Shown: piece after piece, positions 1-16,229 of the stretch
Layout: every line of letters starts with the position of its first letter
Position numbering within the stretch: position 1 is the stretch's first letter
From: Chrysomallon squamiferum
Lineage: Eukaryota > Mollusca > Gastropoda > Neomphalida > Peltospiridae
Reading direction: 5' to 3'
Length of the DNA: 62,000 bases
NCBI GenBank assembly: GCA_012295275.1
Contig: CM022676.1
Span: 14,566,198 to 14,628,197 of the forward strand
Notes under the pieces: model-generated
The model's input: only the letters and a program-made list of their open reading frames with translations
Database searches by the model: none
What the model was told of the DNA's origin: nothing
Program-made: the position numbers and the translations under genes

Positions 1-3689
<3,689 letters not shown>

Positions 3690-3997
3690 GATGTGGCGAC
3701 TGCAGATTTACTTTTATTTTATTTCAGCAGTCATTAACAAAAAATTAGACGCACACAAATCAGTAAACAAAATGTGTTTACAGTGTCGTTAATTAAAACA
3801 GTTATTCTATCCTTCCTTCCTTCTTTGATTTGTTTTATGCTTTTTGTCATTTCTTCATTCTTCCATTTCGCTTAACTTAACGTTCGTATTGGTATATCAT
3901 CCGTTCCAACCAGTGTATCAAATGTTATTGCATTTGCTTTCATCTGAAATGAGAAACATAAAAATCTTATCGCTGTTATAGTTGTAGATGTGACAAG

Positions 3998-4499
3998 CAA
4001 ACTGATCATTATAGTGCGAGATTTTTTAAAAGGCACGAAAAACTATAACGTAGAACCGGACTTGAAAAGTACATTGTCCAACAGCGTAGGGTTAAATACC
4101 ACCACTTTTATGGAACCACTTTTAACGAGCCAATAAAAATGTAGTAATAATTTTAGCTCGTAGAATGTTATTATTTTTATTTAAGAGTCTGTTTGTTGGT
4201 AGTAATTTTGTTGTTATTGTGTTTGTCTTTATCGTCGTTATTGAAATTATGTATCTTCTCATAATCTTCTTTAGATAATTTCACACGTTTTCTATTTATT
4301 TCTACACTTATGCGCAGACATTGTATTAACAATGAATTTGTGAGATCGTTGTAAGTAGCACCCAGCTATAGCCTTGTTCTCGATTGATACACTATTTTTA
4401 GCTGTATCTTGATAGACTGGTCACGCGAGTATCGTCAGAGAAATAAGACATGCAGACGATAAAATTAAAAAAAAAGCTTTGTATGCTGTTTTGTTGTTG

Positions 4500-4547
<48 letters not shown>

Positions 4548-5100
4548 TATTGTATATGTGTGTGTTACATCCGATTGCTATATATATTAGTCCCTTAGAG
4601 AAACAAATACTGTTCGTAATATATAAATAAATACATTTGTTGCAGAAGTAATAATAATGATATTAGTGGTACTTGTAATGGTAGCAGTATTTGTAATAGT
4701 AGAAAAGTAGAATAGTTTCAATAGTGGAAGTTGCAGCAGCAGTAGTTGTAGTTGTTGCAAGAGTATTATTAATAATAGTGTTGAACTAAATCCATTATTG
4801 TTGTTGTTCTCATCATCAGCTGATCCCGTACTTTTATCTATCTAATTACTTTATTTAATTTAATTTATTTATTAATATATTCATTTCATTTTATTTTATT
4901 GCATTTTATTATGGTATTTATTTACTTGTACCAATCCGATTGATCAATAGTAAATTAGTTAAACAGAAAGTACTCGCTTCTAAGACATCATCGATTGCAG
5001 CTGGCACCGATATAGTTGTAAAGTAAGAATCACACTTATTATTCCTTTTTCTTTTAAATTATTATTGCTATTACTATTACTATTGTTGTTGTTGTTGTTG

Positions 5101-5141
<41 letters not shown>

Positions 5142-6020
5142 GTTGTTGTGGTTGTTGTTGCTGCTGGTATTGTTATTATTATATACATTTTATAATATCA
5201 GCTGAGTGTACATGTCTCGTAACACGATTTGTTTATTTTAATCCGATTTTCAAACCTAAGAAGTTACACTTGATGACGTGTTTATCAGTTGAGGATTCTG
5301 ATAGCTAAAACTAAAAAAAGCAGAAGTGAAACAATTCGGCTGTATTAAAAGCGGATGATATTTTATGTTTTAACGATTCGATTATTTTTAAACTAATTAT
5401 TTTTAGATATATCAGAGTTCTCTAACAAATAGGTCATTATAGCGTGAGGTGTTCTTTTATATTAACATGAAAAAAGTTACGTAAAGCCTGACATAAAATG
5501 TGTTTTCAGATAGCGAAATTGTATATACAATTTTAGTGTATGGAACTCAGGGTTACAAATCTTAATAATAATATTATCACATATACTGTATTATTTTCGA
5601 TATCCTTTTCATTTCGTTTATTGGAAATAATTCGGTTGTTGTTGTTGTGTTTGTATGTAGCGTCGTTATTGAAATTATATATCTTCTCACAATGTAGACA
5701 TACACTTTGACATTTTTACGCACATATGAACACAATGCATCAACAGTGAATTCGTCACATCGTCCTAAATACAACAAGGACATAAACATTTTAACCTGTT
5801 CTTTAGAAGTTTTGTATATGCATTAGTACTAATAGTACCCTATTACAGCCCTTATTTAATAAGTTATTATTTATTGACGGCTTTTGCTATATATTAGCTA
5901 TTTTATTTTTATATCGTTTATATCTGCGCTCTATAGTTAAGGTTAAACAGAAAGTATTCGCTTATCCGAAATTATCGATCAGAAAGTTTTGAGGTAGGTA
6001 GCCATATTGAAATTACAAAG
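3998..6020 (+). repeat. Internal tandem duplication of the 5' flank of unit A
   Basis: Two related stretches follow each other, beginning near 3998 and near 5430. Each starts with a 'gatcattatag' or 'ggtcattatag' word, then a 'gacttgaaaa'-like word, then a stretch with 'gtcgttattgaaatta' and a 'gtgaatttgt'-like segment. Each ends with 'aaacagaaagta' (near 4960 and 5945). The same doubled arrangement is in unit B (27905 and 29475) and reversed in unit C (near 61690 and 60130), so it predates the larger duplications. Confidence 0.65.
4500..4546. repeat. (TTA)n microsatellite
   Basis: Trinucleotide run following a short (GTT)n. A similar run lies at 5105-5140. Confidence 0.9.
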
Positions 6021-6486
6021 TATTTTATATTGTTTCCACTTTAGAAACATCGCATCTTGTTCCTTCACTTTTCTTATTTACTTACCTTTCTCTTACATAA
6101 TGTTTCTTTTCACATGTGTCATTGACGGATAACTGTGTTGTCTTTCGAGGAGGAAAAGGGTATACATAACAATAAATACATTGCAATTTAAAAATAGTCT
6201 TTACCTTAATGTGACCAGACATGTTTGTTCATAATAATAATGATCATGTTGTTGTCGACACCATTATAATCACTAGTACAAACCAAAATATATTTGTTTT
6301 ATCTTTTATCGACTTGCTATATATTTAGCTATCCGTTTTGTTTTACTTTTATTTTTCCTTTTTTTTTTTTTTTTTTTTATTATTATTATGTTCTCTATAA
6401 GAACTATTACAGTTCTATGTCTAAACAATTTGTTTTTCCTTTCATATTATTGTTTTTAGTGGCATTTCTATTTTATTGATACAATT

Positions 6487-6765
6487 ATGTCTGCAAATTC
6501 AAGTTGGCAAACAGGGAAGAATCTGATGCAATGCATTGAACACGTTTTTCTTACAAGAACTGACACGGACATCCGATTTTTTGTTGGGGAAGATAAAACG
6601 GCTGTCGATGCTCACCGATTCATACTCATCATTCGAAGCGAAGTTTTCCGTCAGATGTTGACTGGAGAACTTCGCGAACAACACAATATATGTGTTCCTG
6701 ATGTGAAGGCAGAAATCTTCTCAGAGTTTTTAAAGTATGTTAAAACACGCACTCACACACACACA

Positions 6766-6807
<42 letters not shown>

Positions 6808-8045
6808 TGGAAATACACGTACGAACACAGTGAAGAAGAGAGACATACATGCAGACAGAAACGTTGATAACAATACAGTTTTTGTTAGTAATCTAATTAT
6901 TTTCTAATTAATTAATCTGACCTAGTTATCTCACATTTTAAAGTCTTACTCTACTTCTTTTACACAGATATCTTTATACGGATGACGTCGTCCTAACAGG
7001 TGACAACGTCACCGGTCTGCTATATCTATCGAGGAAGTACATCATCACAACACTTGAAGATGAATGCGCAAAATATTTGGAGTCGTCGTTGTCGTCACAG
7101 AATGCGTGCGTCGTGCTGGAACAAGCTCACCTGTTTGATCAACATGATCTAAGGAAAAAAAGTCTGGACTACATTTTGAAAAATGGTGACGAAGTTTTGA
7201 AGTCAGATGAAGTCACCGATCTTTGTCACGAATGTCTGGTTGAGATCGTGCGATCAGACGAGCTGACTGCAGACGAGAAAAATGTTTTTGAAGCCGCTGT
7301 GAAGTGGGCTGACAGCGCGTGCAGGAACCAGAGAATGAACACGAGTGGAAGAAACAGACGTGAAGCACTGGGAGAGGTCGTGAAGCACGTGCGTTATCCA
7401 TTACTCGATCAGACGTATTTTGTAAAACACGTGACACCCACCCACATACTCACTGAGACAGAAGAGTTCAGAATTTCGAAACACTTGGTGAGCAGTGATG
7501 AAGATGTTTCACCTTTTAACTCAAACAAGAGAACTGCAGAGCTTCCTAAAACACAGATTACAATAAACAGGTTTGGTACGTATGCTGGAGAATATGGTTT
7601 CTACTGGTTATGTTCTGGTAAAGAAGATCACGCCATTACTTTCTCTGTCAACAAGAACGCTTTACTTCGCGGATTTCAGTTGTACGGTCACCGTCAACCA
7701 CGAAACTACGACGTCAGAGCCTTCGTTACTGACACAAGAACAGACGAAATACTGGACGGGTCTACATTTACACAGAGATATGAACGCGTGTCTGACGTGT
7801 ATGACGTCGTGTTCAGACGTCCAGTGAAGATTACTAAAGACACTAAGTACAGCTTGTGTGTTAATATTGAGGGAGGAGACAGAGAGATGGGAGTCACAAG
7901 GTGTGGACGTGAAGGTGAATCAGAAATTGTTGTAGACTCTTTTGTTTGTAGATTTTCTAAGTCACACAAATCTAAACACAGTGACAGACAACTTCGTACA
8001 TGTGTGACACGAGGACAAATACCTGCTTTGTTATTTTTAGTGTAA
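6487..8045 (+). CDS. BTB-BACK-PHR domain protein (BTBD6-like), copy A, intact
   Basis: Two exons, 6487-6734 and 6968-8045, give 441 residues. The intron starts 'gtatgt', ends 'ttttacacag', is in phase 2 and contains a (CA)n run. An N-terminal BTB/POZ domain (about residues 15-125, with DIRFFVGE and DAHRFIL) spans the intron and continues as KYLYTDDV. A BACK domain follows (about 130-235, ADEKNVFEAAVKWAD), then a PHR domain (about 290-441) with AITFSVNK, GFQLYG, VVFRRPVKI and a GQIPALLFLV C terminus. This order is that of BTBD1/2/3/6, which are substrate adaptors of Cullin-3 ubiquitin ligases in the cytoplasm. A splice-acceptor-like 'tttttag' at 6451-6460 suggests a non-coding first exon upstream. 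The length is somewhat short for vertebrate BTBD6. It is the only one of the three copies with no break. The family call is firm; the exact subfamily is not. Confidence 0.9.
6745..6806 (+). repeat. (CA)n microsatellite in the BTB gene intron
   Basis: The CA run lies just inside the 5' end of the intron. Copies B (30851-30873) and C (58697-58731, reversed) have it with different lengths. It creates a false open-frame extension of exon 1. Confidence 0.9.
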
Positions 8046-8190
8046 AAAACAACATCATTCAAATACTGTCACTTTTCGTCATCACTGCGATGATGTTTTT
8101 CTTTATTTCTTTATTTATTTGTTTGTCTGTTTATTTATTTATTTATGCTTGTTTACGTTTTGTATTTCTGATGAAGTCAGACAACAGTGA

Positions 8191-8198
8191 TGACGTCA
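8191..8198. promoter_or_regulatory. TGACGTCA octamer (CRE-like) after BTB copy A
   Basis: A palindromic CREB/ATF-type octamer lies about 150 bp after the stop codon. A degenerate partner (tgaagtca) lies 19 bp upstream at 8172. In copies B and C both members are perfect and the 19-bp spacing is kept. Binding is inferred only. Confidence 0.4.
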
Positions 8199-8394
8199 TG
8201 CACACTTTATTTGAGATTTTTGATTTCTAATGGACTGATTTCTGTCAAACACGTGCATGAAGTATATAAACAGCTCATTTCGTATTGTTTTACTGTTATT
8301 AACATGACACTTCTCTTGCTCTTCATTCATTCATTATGTATTTATTATTTACTTATTTATTTATTTACTTAATTGTTTATTTATTCCTATGTTT

Positions 8395-8890
8395 TTCTTT
8401 ACTTATTATCAACATCAAATCAATATGTCACAATAATAAGTAGATACTTTATTTGTGTTGTGATGTGTAACATTTAGTTTCATTGTGTGCACATATCAAT
8501 GAGACGGGATATACACACAAACACACAAACACACATATATGTATGTATATATATTATCGAGGTTGTTGTTACTATTCTTATTACAGTAAACTCATGTGTG
8601 TGTGTGTCATATATCTATGTGTTAATGTGTGTGTACGAATCTGTGTGTGAAAGGATTTGTATTGTAAACTTTTTAGAAAGATATCAGAATATTTATTTTT
8701 AACACTACAAACATCATATCTCTCTAATTATAGGTTACGAATTATTTGAAAACTGAAATGAAATTGAACATATATTAAAAATAAATAAAAATAAATAAAT
8801 AAATAAATAAATAAACAAACAAACAAACAAACAAACAAAGAAAGAAACAAACAAACAAACAAACAAACAAACAAACAAAAACCAAATAAA
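8395..8890 (+). repeat. Flank block shared with 38277-38580 and 50345-50645
   Basis: AT-rich block beginning 'ttacttatta', with 'atcaatat' and 'tttatttgtg' words in the same order in units B and C. It marks where A rejoins homology with B and C after the missing Ig segment. It ends in (AAAT)n/(AAAC)n tetranucleotide runs at 8780-8880. Confidence 0.65.
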
Positions 8891-8934
8891 ACAACATGTA
8901 GCAGAGATATATGGTTTGCTTAGTCATTCTAGAA

Positions 8935-9890
8935 ATACTGAAGCCTCAGTACCGGCCCTGTTCCCCTCCTCTCTAATTATTGTGAATCAGTCCCTTGATC
9001 CAATTAACTCGAGCGGGCACAGCAAACAAAACGCGAATTATGCTTTTAACACCGCGATTTAAAACACGTGTGTGCAGATCTATTGTGAGGTATCCAGTTT
9101 AGTACCTAGTCATGATTTTGAGATATCTATCATTGCGTTTTGTTGTTTGTACGTATTAATGAGAGAGGGGGTCAAAGAACAACCTTCTTGTCTGAGAACA
9201 GAACTTTGCGTACAGAAGTAATAATAATAATTCAAAATAATAATATGAAATAATAATAATAATAATAATTATAATAATAATGATGATGATGATGATGATG
9301 ATAATAATAACAACAACAACAAAAAAATAACGGTTTGAGGCACACCAGAGAAATAATTTGTAAGTTAAAAAAGAAACAAGAGAAGAAACGTGTAGCACAA
9401 ATTGCAAATATAAAATAATACAGCATAAACTCAAACTACGTAACTAATCTAATTCAATACATGTTATTATTGTCAGTCGATAAATTAGATTTATTTCTCA
9501 ATCTAACACTTAATTGTTACATATCAAGTATTGTCAGATATACAGCTGCTTTGTAATCTGTGTACCACATTTTGAGAAAAAAGATTGACTATTATGTCAG
9601 TAACACTAGCACATTCAAAATTATACGTAATTATTTTCTAAGTATTTTAATGTAACACGTTGCCAAAAATAAATATACATTTCTTAAAACAAGGGCACTA
9701 CCTTTATACTTTGTTATATATAAGTAATTAATTTTATAAATTCACTGTCATGGTCTGTAACAATATTTTAATAAGACACAACAACTGGATTTGTACATGG
9801 ACAGTGTAAAATAACAGATTTTACGTCGTCAATAATAAATATTGCTAGAACTTGAATACTGAACTGACGAGTATCATGTCTTTTAAAATG
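8935..9890 (+). repeat. R1 repeat block, copy A1
   Basis: Begins 'cctcagtaccggccctgtt' and includes 'gaatcagtcccttgatcc', 'taactcgagcgggcac' and 'gaggtatccagttta'. A triplet-repeat stretch follows, and it ends with 'caactgga', 'acatggacagtgtaaaa' and a 'tgacgagtatc' word. Copies: 10350-11335, 38595-39589 and, reversed, 49270-50330. There is no open frame of note. Whether it is a decayed mobile element or simply part of the duplicated unit cannot be told. Confidence 0.7.
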
Positions 9891-9912
9891 TACGAAAAAA
9901 AAAAAAAAAAAA

Positions 9913-9914
<2 letters not shown>

Positions 9915-10002
<88 letters not shown>
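9915..10002. repeat. (AAT)n microsatellite
   Basis: Pure trinucleotide run after a poly(A) stretch. A short (TA)n lies at 10029-10052. Confidence 0.95.
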
Positions 10003-10003
<1 letters not shown>

Positions 10004-10223
10004 TGTTCTTGTGAATACTATCTAGCTATATATATATATATATATATATATAAACATACAAAACATAAAAAAAAATGTATATGTATATAAAACCTGAGCA
10101 ATGAATGAAAGCTTTACAGATAGTGAAAAGAAGACTACAGAAATTCAGTTTTTACTTCGTCAAATCATCACGTTTTTTATTTGTTTGGATGTGTGTGTGT
10201 GTGTATATATATATATTTGTTTT

Positions 10224-10347
<124 letters not shown>

Positions 10348-10349
10348 TC

Positions 10350-10742
10350 AGTACCGGTCCTGTCACCGGCCCCCTTGTTCATTGTGAATCAGTCCCTCGT
10401 TCAAACTAAATTGAACGTGCACAGTGAGCAAAAGACAAAACATAATCTCTTACATCAAGATTTAAAACACGAGTCTAAGATCTCTAGTGGGGTATATTGT
10501 ATTGATCAAACTAACTCGAGCGGGCACAGCAAAGAAAAGGCAAACTATGATTTGTAACGCCGCGATTTAAAGCTTGAATCTTCAGACCTCCTGTGAGGTA
10601 TCCAGTTTAGTAGTTAGTAAAGTTTTTGAAATTATGTTTTGTTCTTTGTAAGTACTAATGAGTGAGGAGGTCACAGATCATCCGTAATATCTGTGAACAC
10701 AAAATGTTATACAATGCGTCATACAGAAAAAAAAAAAAAAAA

Positions 10743-10789
<47 letters not shown>

Positions 10790-11335
10790 CAACAACAACA
10801 ACAAAACAACAAATTCACAAAATAACAAGCAAGTAGAATACAAATTGGAAATAGAAAATTATATAGCATAAATTCAAACTGCGTAACTAATCTAATTCAG
10901 TAAATGTTATTATTCTCAGTCAATAAATTAAATTCATTTCCCAATATAACACTTTAGTATTATATACCAACAATTTTAGAAACACAGCTACTTTCTAATA
11001 TGTTTGTCTACCACGTCTTAAGAAGAAAAGAATGAGTTTCACTAAAACTTTGAAAATTATATGTAATTTAAAACGTTCTCAATTAAGTTATTTTTGTGGT
11101 TGTTGTAATTGTTGAAACAAAGGCGCTACGTTTATAATTTGTTTTATATAACTAATTAATTTTATAAACTGACTATCACAGTCTGTAATAATATACTAAT
11201 AACAGACACAACAACTGGTTTGTATATGGACAGTGTAAAACAATACACTTCACCCCGCCAAAAATAAATCTTGTTTAAACTTGAACACTTAACTGACGAG
11301 TATTGTGTCTTTTAAATTGTACGAATGAAAAACGA
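10350..11335 (+). repeat. R1 repeat block, copy A2 (tandem to A1)
   Basis: Second copy, about 1.4 kb after A1, with the same word order. Its first part is itself doubled: the 'gaatcagtccct' to 'gatttaaaac' segment near 10386-10470 recurs in modified form near 10500-10570. An (AAT)n run sits at 10744-10786, in the place of the triplet stretch of A1. Confidence 0.7.
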
Positions 11336-11524
11336 TACACAAATAACAATAATAATCAAAATATGTTTCGATGAATATTACATAAATATTTTATAAACAT
11401 AACCACTCAACAAGTAATGCAGCAAATAATAATGATAAGATGAAAAGGAAGATACAGAACACGTAAACAGGCTACCTCGTTCTCAAGATGAAATGATCTA
11501 AATGTTTTGAGTCTTAATAAACAA

Positions 11525-11532
11525 TGACGTCA
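11525..11532. promoter_or_regulatory. TGACGTCA octamer (CRE-like)
   Basis: Perfect palindromic octamer about 140 bp upstream of the small open frame at 11672. The matching place in unit C reads tgaagtca (reverse strand, near 49133). Confidence 0.3.
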
Positions 11533-11671
11533 CGCTTCTTGTAATCACTATGCGCAGCTAAATGAACAAGATTATTATTAGTGTGTTAGTACCTAATTTA
11601 ATTAACTCATTCAGATTTCTGCTTAAATACGAGCGGTGCACATTTTGTTTTCTTTTATTGAATTCATCGTA

Positions 11672-11749
11672 ATGGCAGAGCGGCCTAAAAGAAATCGGCA
11701 ACGTGTCAAATTTTCTAAAGCTAAGCTACTGTCACAGACATCACATTAA
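11672..11749 (+). CDS. Small open frame or first-exon candidate
   Basis: ATG in the context 'cgtaatgg' opens 25 codons of a basic peptide beginning MAERPKRNRQRVKF, too short to appear as a long open frame. The upstream DNA has an AT-rich TATA-like stretch and a TGACGTCA octamer. The matching sequence in unit C (reverse strand, near 48920) has ACG instead of ATG and a lengthened A tract, so the peptide is not conserved there. It could be the first exon of the gene at 12111-13602, but no convincing donor was found. Confidence 0.25.
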   Translation: MAERPKRNRQRVKFSKAKLLSQTSH

Positions 11750-12110
11750 ACATCACATTAAACATCTGTATAGAGACTGTGCTCATGTAATTATGTCACT
11801 TCTCATGAAAATTTAATTAATTTAATTTGTATACAAGTTTAGAAGAACTGTGTTTATTGTCAACTCTAATCTCAACAGTAAAACAAAGAATTTGAATGAA
11901 ATAACGGGAGTCCGCTGATTGACCGCAGAATTGTTTTCACGAGATCATTTGACAAACTTACACTTTGCCGTCGGTTAATAGTAAGTCGAACTTTGGTACA
12001 AAAACGCGACGTTTTCGCTCATGTCCACCTCTCGCTTGATCCCTGGCAGTGCAGTTTAAAATATGAAAATACTACAGGGCTTATTATTATTTTTATTAAT
12101 TTTAATTCAG

Positions 12111-13602
12111 CATCTCGCAGTGGTAATGGGAGGTCAAGTGCCACAAAACACCAAGTATCTATTACCAAAACAACAAAACATAGCTTTCAGTTTCACAAAA
12201 CTGAGTTGAGATTCACAAGTACTCCAGAACAAAACAAACCAAACTCTTCACTGTAAGTATTCACTTAATTCATTTTGTTAAATTTGTAGTGATGGGTAGA
12301 CTGGTTCAGTGGTTAGAGTGCATGGTTAAAGTTTGTTGGGTTCTAGGGTCAGTCCTACGTGGAGGACTAATAAAGTTATCTACCAGAATAGCCACCGATC
12401 TCTGTCTGATATTGCTAAGATCATGGTATATGTTTTGTTTCCTGTGGAAAGATGTATATTAAAAACAGATTTTTAGTTTCTTGTTTAATAAGGGTGTCTG
12501 TTCATTTTGCAGAAACAGGTTTATTTTTCATTAGCTGTATTATTGTATACCTTTTAAGATACAAAGAACTAGTAAAAACAAGCTGTGTATGTTGTTAAAT
12601 AAAATATTTCTTCTTTATTTCATATTTAGTCTATTTTAGCAACATTTATATTTATCAATAATCAGGTTAAAATTAAGTATTTTTTTTAAATACTAAATTT
12701 TTTGATTCAGAATTTACATTTATATTTTGGCAAACCTTTTAGACTCTTTCAAAAAATATTTATTTTTAATTATTTATTTACTCTGAGTGTGTATGTTTAT
12801 CAGTTTATCTGTATGCATTATTTTTGTCAACAAACATTCATTTCTATCAGTAAATGGTATTGATATGCATATAGCAGTAAATAATGCTAATAGTAATAAT
12901 AGAAAAATGTAAGTAAATGATGTTTGTTTTTACTTTTTCAGACACATAGCACAAAACAGACAAGTGTTGTTACCTAAAGTTCAGAATGGGACACACACAG
13001 ACAGCAGAACAGACAGAGAAGTTTCTAAAAAAAAAATGGTATGAAAAACACACACATTAACTTATCTGTTTAACTGTGAATTTACATTCTTCTCAGTTTT
13101 TGTGTTGCGTGTATTCTCAATACAGGGTAAGAAAAGCAGATTAGTGCAAGGAAAGTCTACAATAATAAGTGAAGTAATTGTAGTATACAAATATACTGAT
13201 AACTTAGAATACTTCATTATTTCCATACTTCCATTAGCATTATTTTATTCTTGTTTCTGCCGTCTACAATCATTATATTTCTTTTGTCTTATGATTTTAT
13301 TCTTCTTCTTCTATTTATTTATTTATTTGTTATTCCTTTATTTCTAAATTTGTTTTCTACCATAACATTATTAATCGATACAAAAAGCTCTAACAGACTG
13401 AGTGTGTCAGCATTTTTACACTCCTTTACTCAGTCTTTGAGGTTTTACTTTTACATTTCTCATATTTTGTGATTATATAGATAAATTAAAATAAAAAATA
13501 AAATGAAATGTTGGGTAAGTCATCCTTTACATACAAGCTTGTTAAAATATTGTTATACTTTATTATTAGGAAACGCTGGTACCAGAAGCATGGAATATAT
13601 AA
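12111..13602 (+). CDS. Possible four-exon gene, function unknown (3' part)
   Basis: Four splice-flanked segments join in one frame: 12111-12252 (after 'tttaattcag', before 'gtaagt'), 12942-13038 (after 'ctttttcag', before 'gtatga'), 13126-13173 (after 'aatacag', before 'gtaatt') and 13570-13602 (after 'attattag', ending TAA). Phases agree throughout (1 in; then 2, 0, 0). The product is about 105 residues, basic and Ser/Thr/Lys-rich, with words such as FTSTPEQNKPNSSL and TDREVSKKKM and the C terminus LVPEAWNI. The 5' end is not found; the first segment needs one base from an upstream exon. No family is recognised. It could be a cytoplasmic tail, a nuclear protein or a non-coding spliced RNA. 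A SINE lies in the first intron. Confidence 0.35.
12295..12400 (+). mobile_element. tRNA-derived SINE head
   Basis: The stretch 'ctggttcagtggttagagtg' looks like a Pol III A box, and 'gggtcagtcctac', about 35 bp on, like a degenerate B box, the arrangement of tRNA-derived SINEs. The tail beyond about 12400 is not delimited. It is inside an intron of the possible gene at 12111-13602. Confidence 0.5.
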
Positions 13603-14035
13603 AATACACTGGATCCATTATAGCATCACATGTATTCATTAAGTTCAACTTTTGTAAGTAAAATTAACCAGTTTTAACATCCATTAGTTTAAAGCATATT
13701 TATCATTTCTTTATTTAGTCATTGACATGTGTTTTCATCAGCCAATCATATATATTAAATATCTATATTTTTAAAATTAACAAATTCTTGTTTTTGTTGT
13801 GTTTTTTTAGAATTGTTATCTTTATATTTGCTGTTGTTGTTGTTGTTGTTATTATTATTATTATTATTACTACTACTACTAATGTCTACATTTATTTTCA
13901 TTATTAATACATACAAAAAGCTCTAACATTTTACACTAATTTACTCAGTCTGTGATTCTTAGATTTTGTGATTATACAAACAAATTGAAATAAAAACTAA
14001 AATAAAATTTCTTGATTTTAATCCTCTTCATCATC
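13355..14035 (+). repeat. Diverged tandem duplication, about 540-bp period
   Basis: The stretch at 13360-13510 ('acaaaaagctctaaca', 'tttactcagtct', 'ttttgtgattata') recurs at 13905-14010 in the same order. The second copy has lost part of the middle. It lies across the 3' end of the possible gene. Confidence 0.6.
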
Positions 14036-14912
14036 ATCTGATTTATAATATCAGTTATTATTGCAGGGCTGTAATATTGTAAATGGTCTTTTCTGTCACA
14101 TTTTATTTTTAATCTTTATTTGCAGGTAATGTTTTGGTTAAATTAGTTTGCTCTCTTGTTTACTAATTTTCGTGTTTTTAAATCACTGCTAATAATTATT
14201 TTTTAACAAAATTAAACAAGAAATATTGAAATCTGTTTTTTCTTAGATTTACGTGTTTAAGCTTTATTGATATGTATTATTACATGCATGCACAATCAAA
14301 ACACTATCTAGAGCATTTGATTAATCTGAAGAAATATTTCAAAGTTAAACACAATTTCTTTCTGTGAATTTTTATGTTAGTTTTTTTCGATAGCTAAAGC
14401 ATTCATATAACTGTATTTTATTTTTTTTTTTTTGAGCAAATAAATATTAATTAAATGTGTTTGTTACTATTATTTTTATTTTAATAACTAATAACTGAAT
14501 ATTTAATCTCAATATCTTTTGATAAACAATACTTGTAATATCTTTTGTATGAAACATCTTTTCCATGTTGTTAATATTCTTCATGTGAAGAAAACGCGAA
14601 CCGTTTCTATAAAAGGTACACTAAGTTGATGAGACATTGTAATGTTTTCATAAAGCGTCTCCAGCTTTACTGATCATTTTTGTACCATTTTAAAACATTT
14701 AGTAAAGTCAAAACAGTTGTTTAGAAAACAGTTTAACATTCTGATCATTACTGTTGTAACTCTATGTTGTTATTTTTTTTATTATTATTATTATTGATGT
14801 TGTTGTTTTTTTTGTTGTTTTTGTTATTATTTTAACAACATCGAAATTGACATAAGCAAAAATCATTAACAGAAAAAAAGGAAGGTCTACTTTATTTAGC
14901 AACAAATGTATA

Positions 14913-14978
<66 letters not shown>

Positions 14979-16170
14979 TAGAAAACAAAAGATATTAGTC
15001 TACATAAAGTATTAGTTTCGAGTTCTCAAATTGATTTTTAAAAATATTCAAAAATTAAAAATGATTTTGTAAATAAATATATATTTTGTTTTAATCATGT
15101 GTTTTTCATTGTGGATCATATTGCTTCTCTGTTAGATTTCCTGAATATCTATAAATTTGGTTTGATATGTACATTAAGAAATTCATATCATTTCGTCAAT
15201 TGTTCTTAGATTTTTCAAAATACTTTGTTTCAGTTCAGGTTTAATCTTCATTTTTAAAGCTGATTTTAAATATAGTAATGAAACATGTTATTTTAAATGT
15301 GATAATGAAATATGATAACTAGAACGTCATAGTTTATAATAAGAAAATTTCAGCTTTATAATATAAATATGCCAATGGGATAATGTTAATTAAAATATGA
15401 CAGTTATAGGATGCCTATTTAAATATACTAATTTAAAAATATTTGTATTCATTTAAATTTTTGTATATATCTAAAAATGATGAGATTAAAACAATCAAAT
15501 ATTTTCCGAACATTCAGATCTTTTAGTCATAGGATGTGAAATAAAGTCTATGAAGAACACGTGATATTTCAAATCACTGTTTGTCAGATATAGCTGCATG
15601 TTTTGTCAGATGGGTCTCGTAGAAAGAAATATTGCGATCATGATTAATTAGGCTGCATCAAAAATTGTCTTTTTTTATAAATGCATCCATAACTGATTTA
15701 ATCCTATCAAAATGTGTTAGTGTCTTTCATGATGAATTTATGTTCTGTAGTGCTAAATGTTAAATTAACGAAAATTTCAAAGTAAAACTTGTGTAAAACT
15801 AAAGTGTATGGCTATTTCACTTTCACATTATTTGCATCCAAAATGGATGCATTATGAATATTGATAACTGCAGATTATACATAAAACAAATGAATTTTTA
15901 AAAGTATTTTAGTTATCAAGTTTGAAACTAAACCATAGAAACCTTTAAAACATATCTTTTTGAATCATTTTAGATCGATAATGATATTAAGCACATTTAT
16001 AAAAAAAATATGTTATATATTAGATAGGTTGAGGAATATTACATTAGCTGGTTCAACAACGATCTGGTATATATAGGTATAAGTGCAAAAAAAAAAAAAA
16101 TGTAATAGTAAAATTTAAATACATAAACACAAAGACAAACAAACAATAACAAAAGGACACAGTCTGGACA
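14036..16170. other. AT-rich DNA, nothing recognised
   Basis: No supported gene on either strand. It has a (TTA)n run at 14914-14976, poly(T) and (GTT)n stretches near 14770-14835, and otherwise unique-looking AT-rich sequence. Confidence 0.6.
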
Positions 16171-16229
16171 GAAATGTTATCCTCTCCTTTTGATCAGCTG
16201 AACGAGTTGTATGAAGGAAAAGTTTCTTG

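Noticed and set aside
7706-8062. Reverse-strand and alternative-frame ORFs over the BTB gene copies (also 7213, 31317, 31546, 57430 and 57979)
   Set aside because: They are shadows of the BTB-BACK-PHR exons on the opposite strand.
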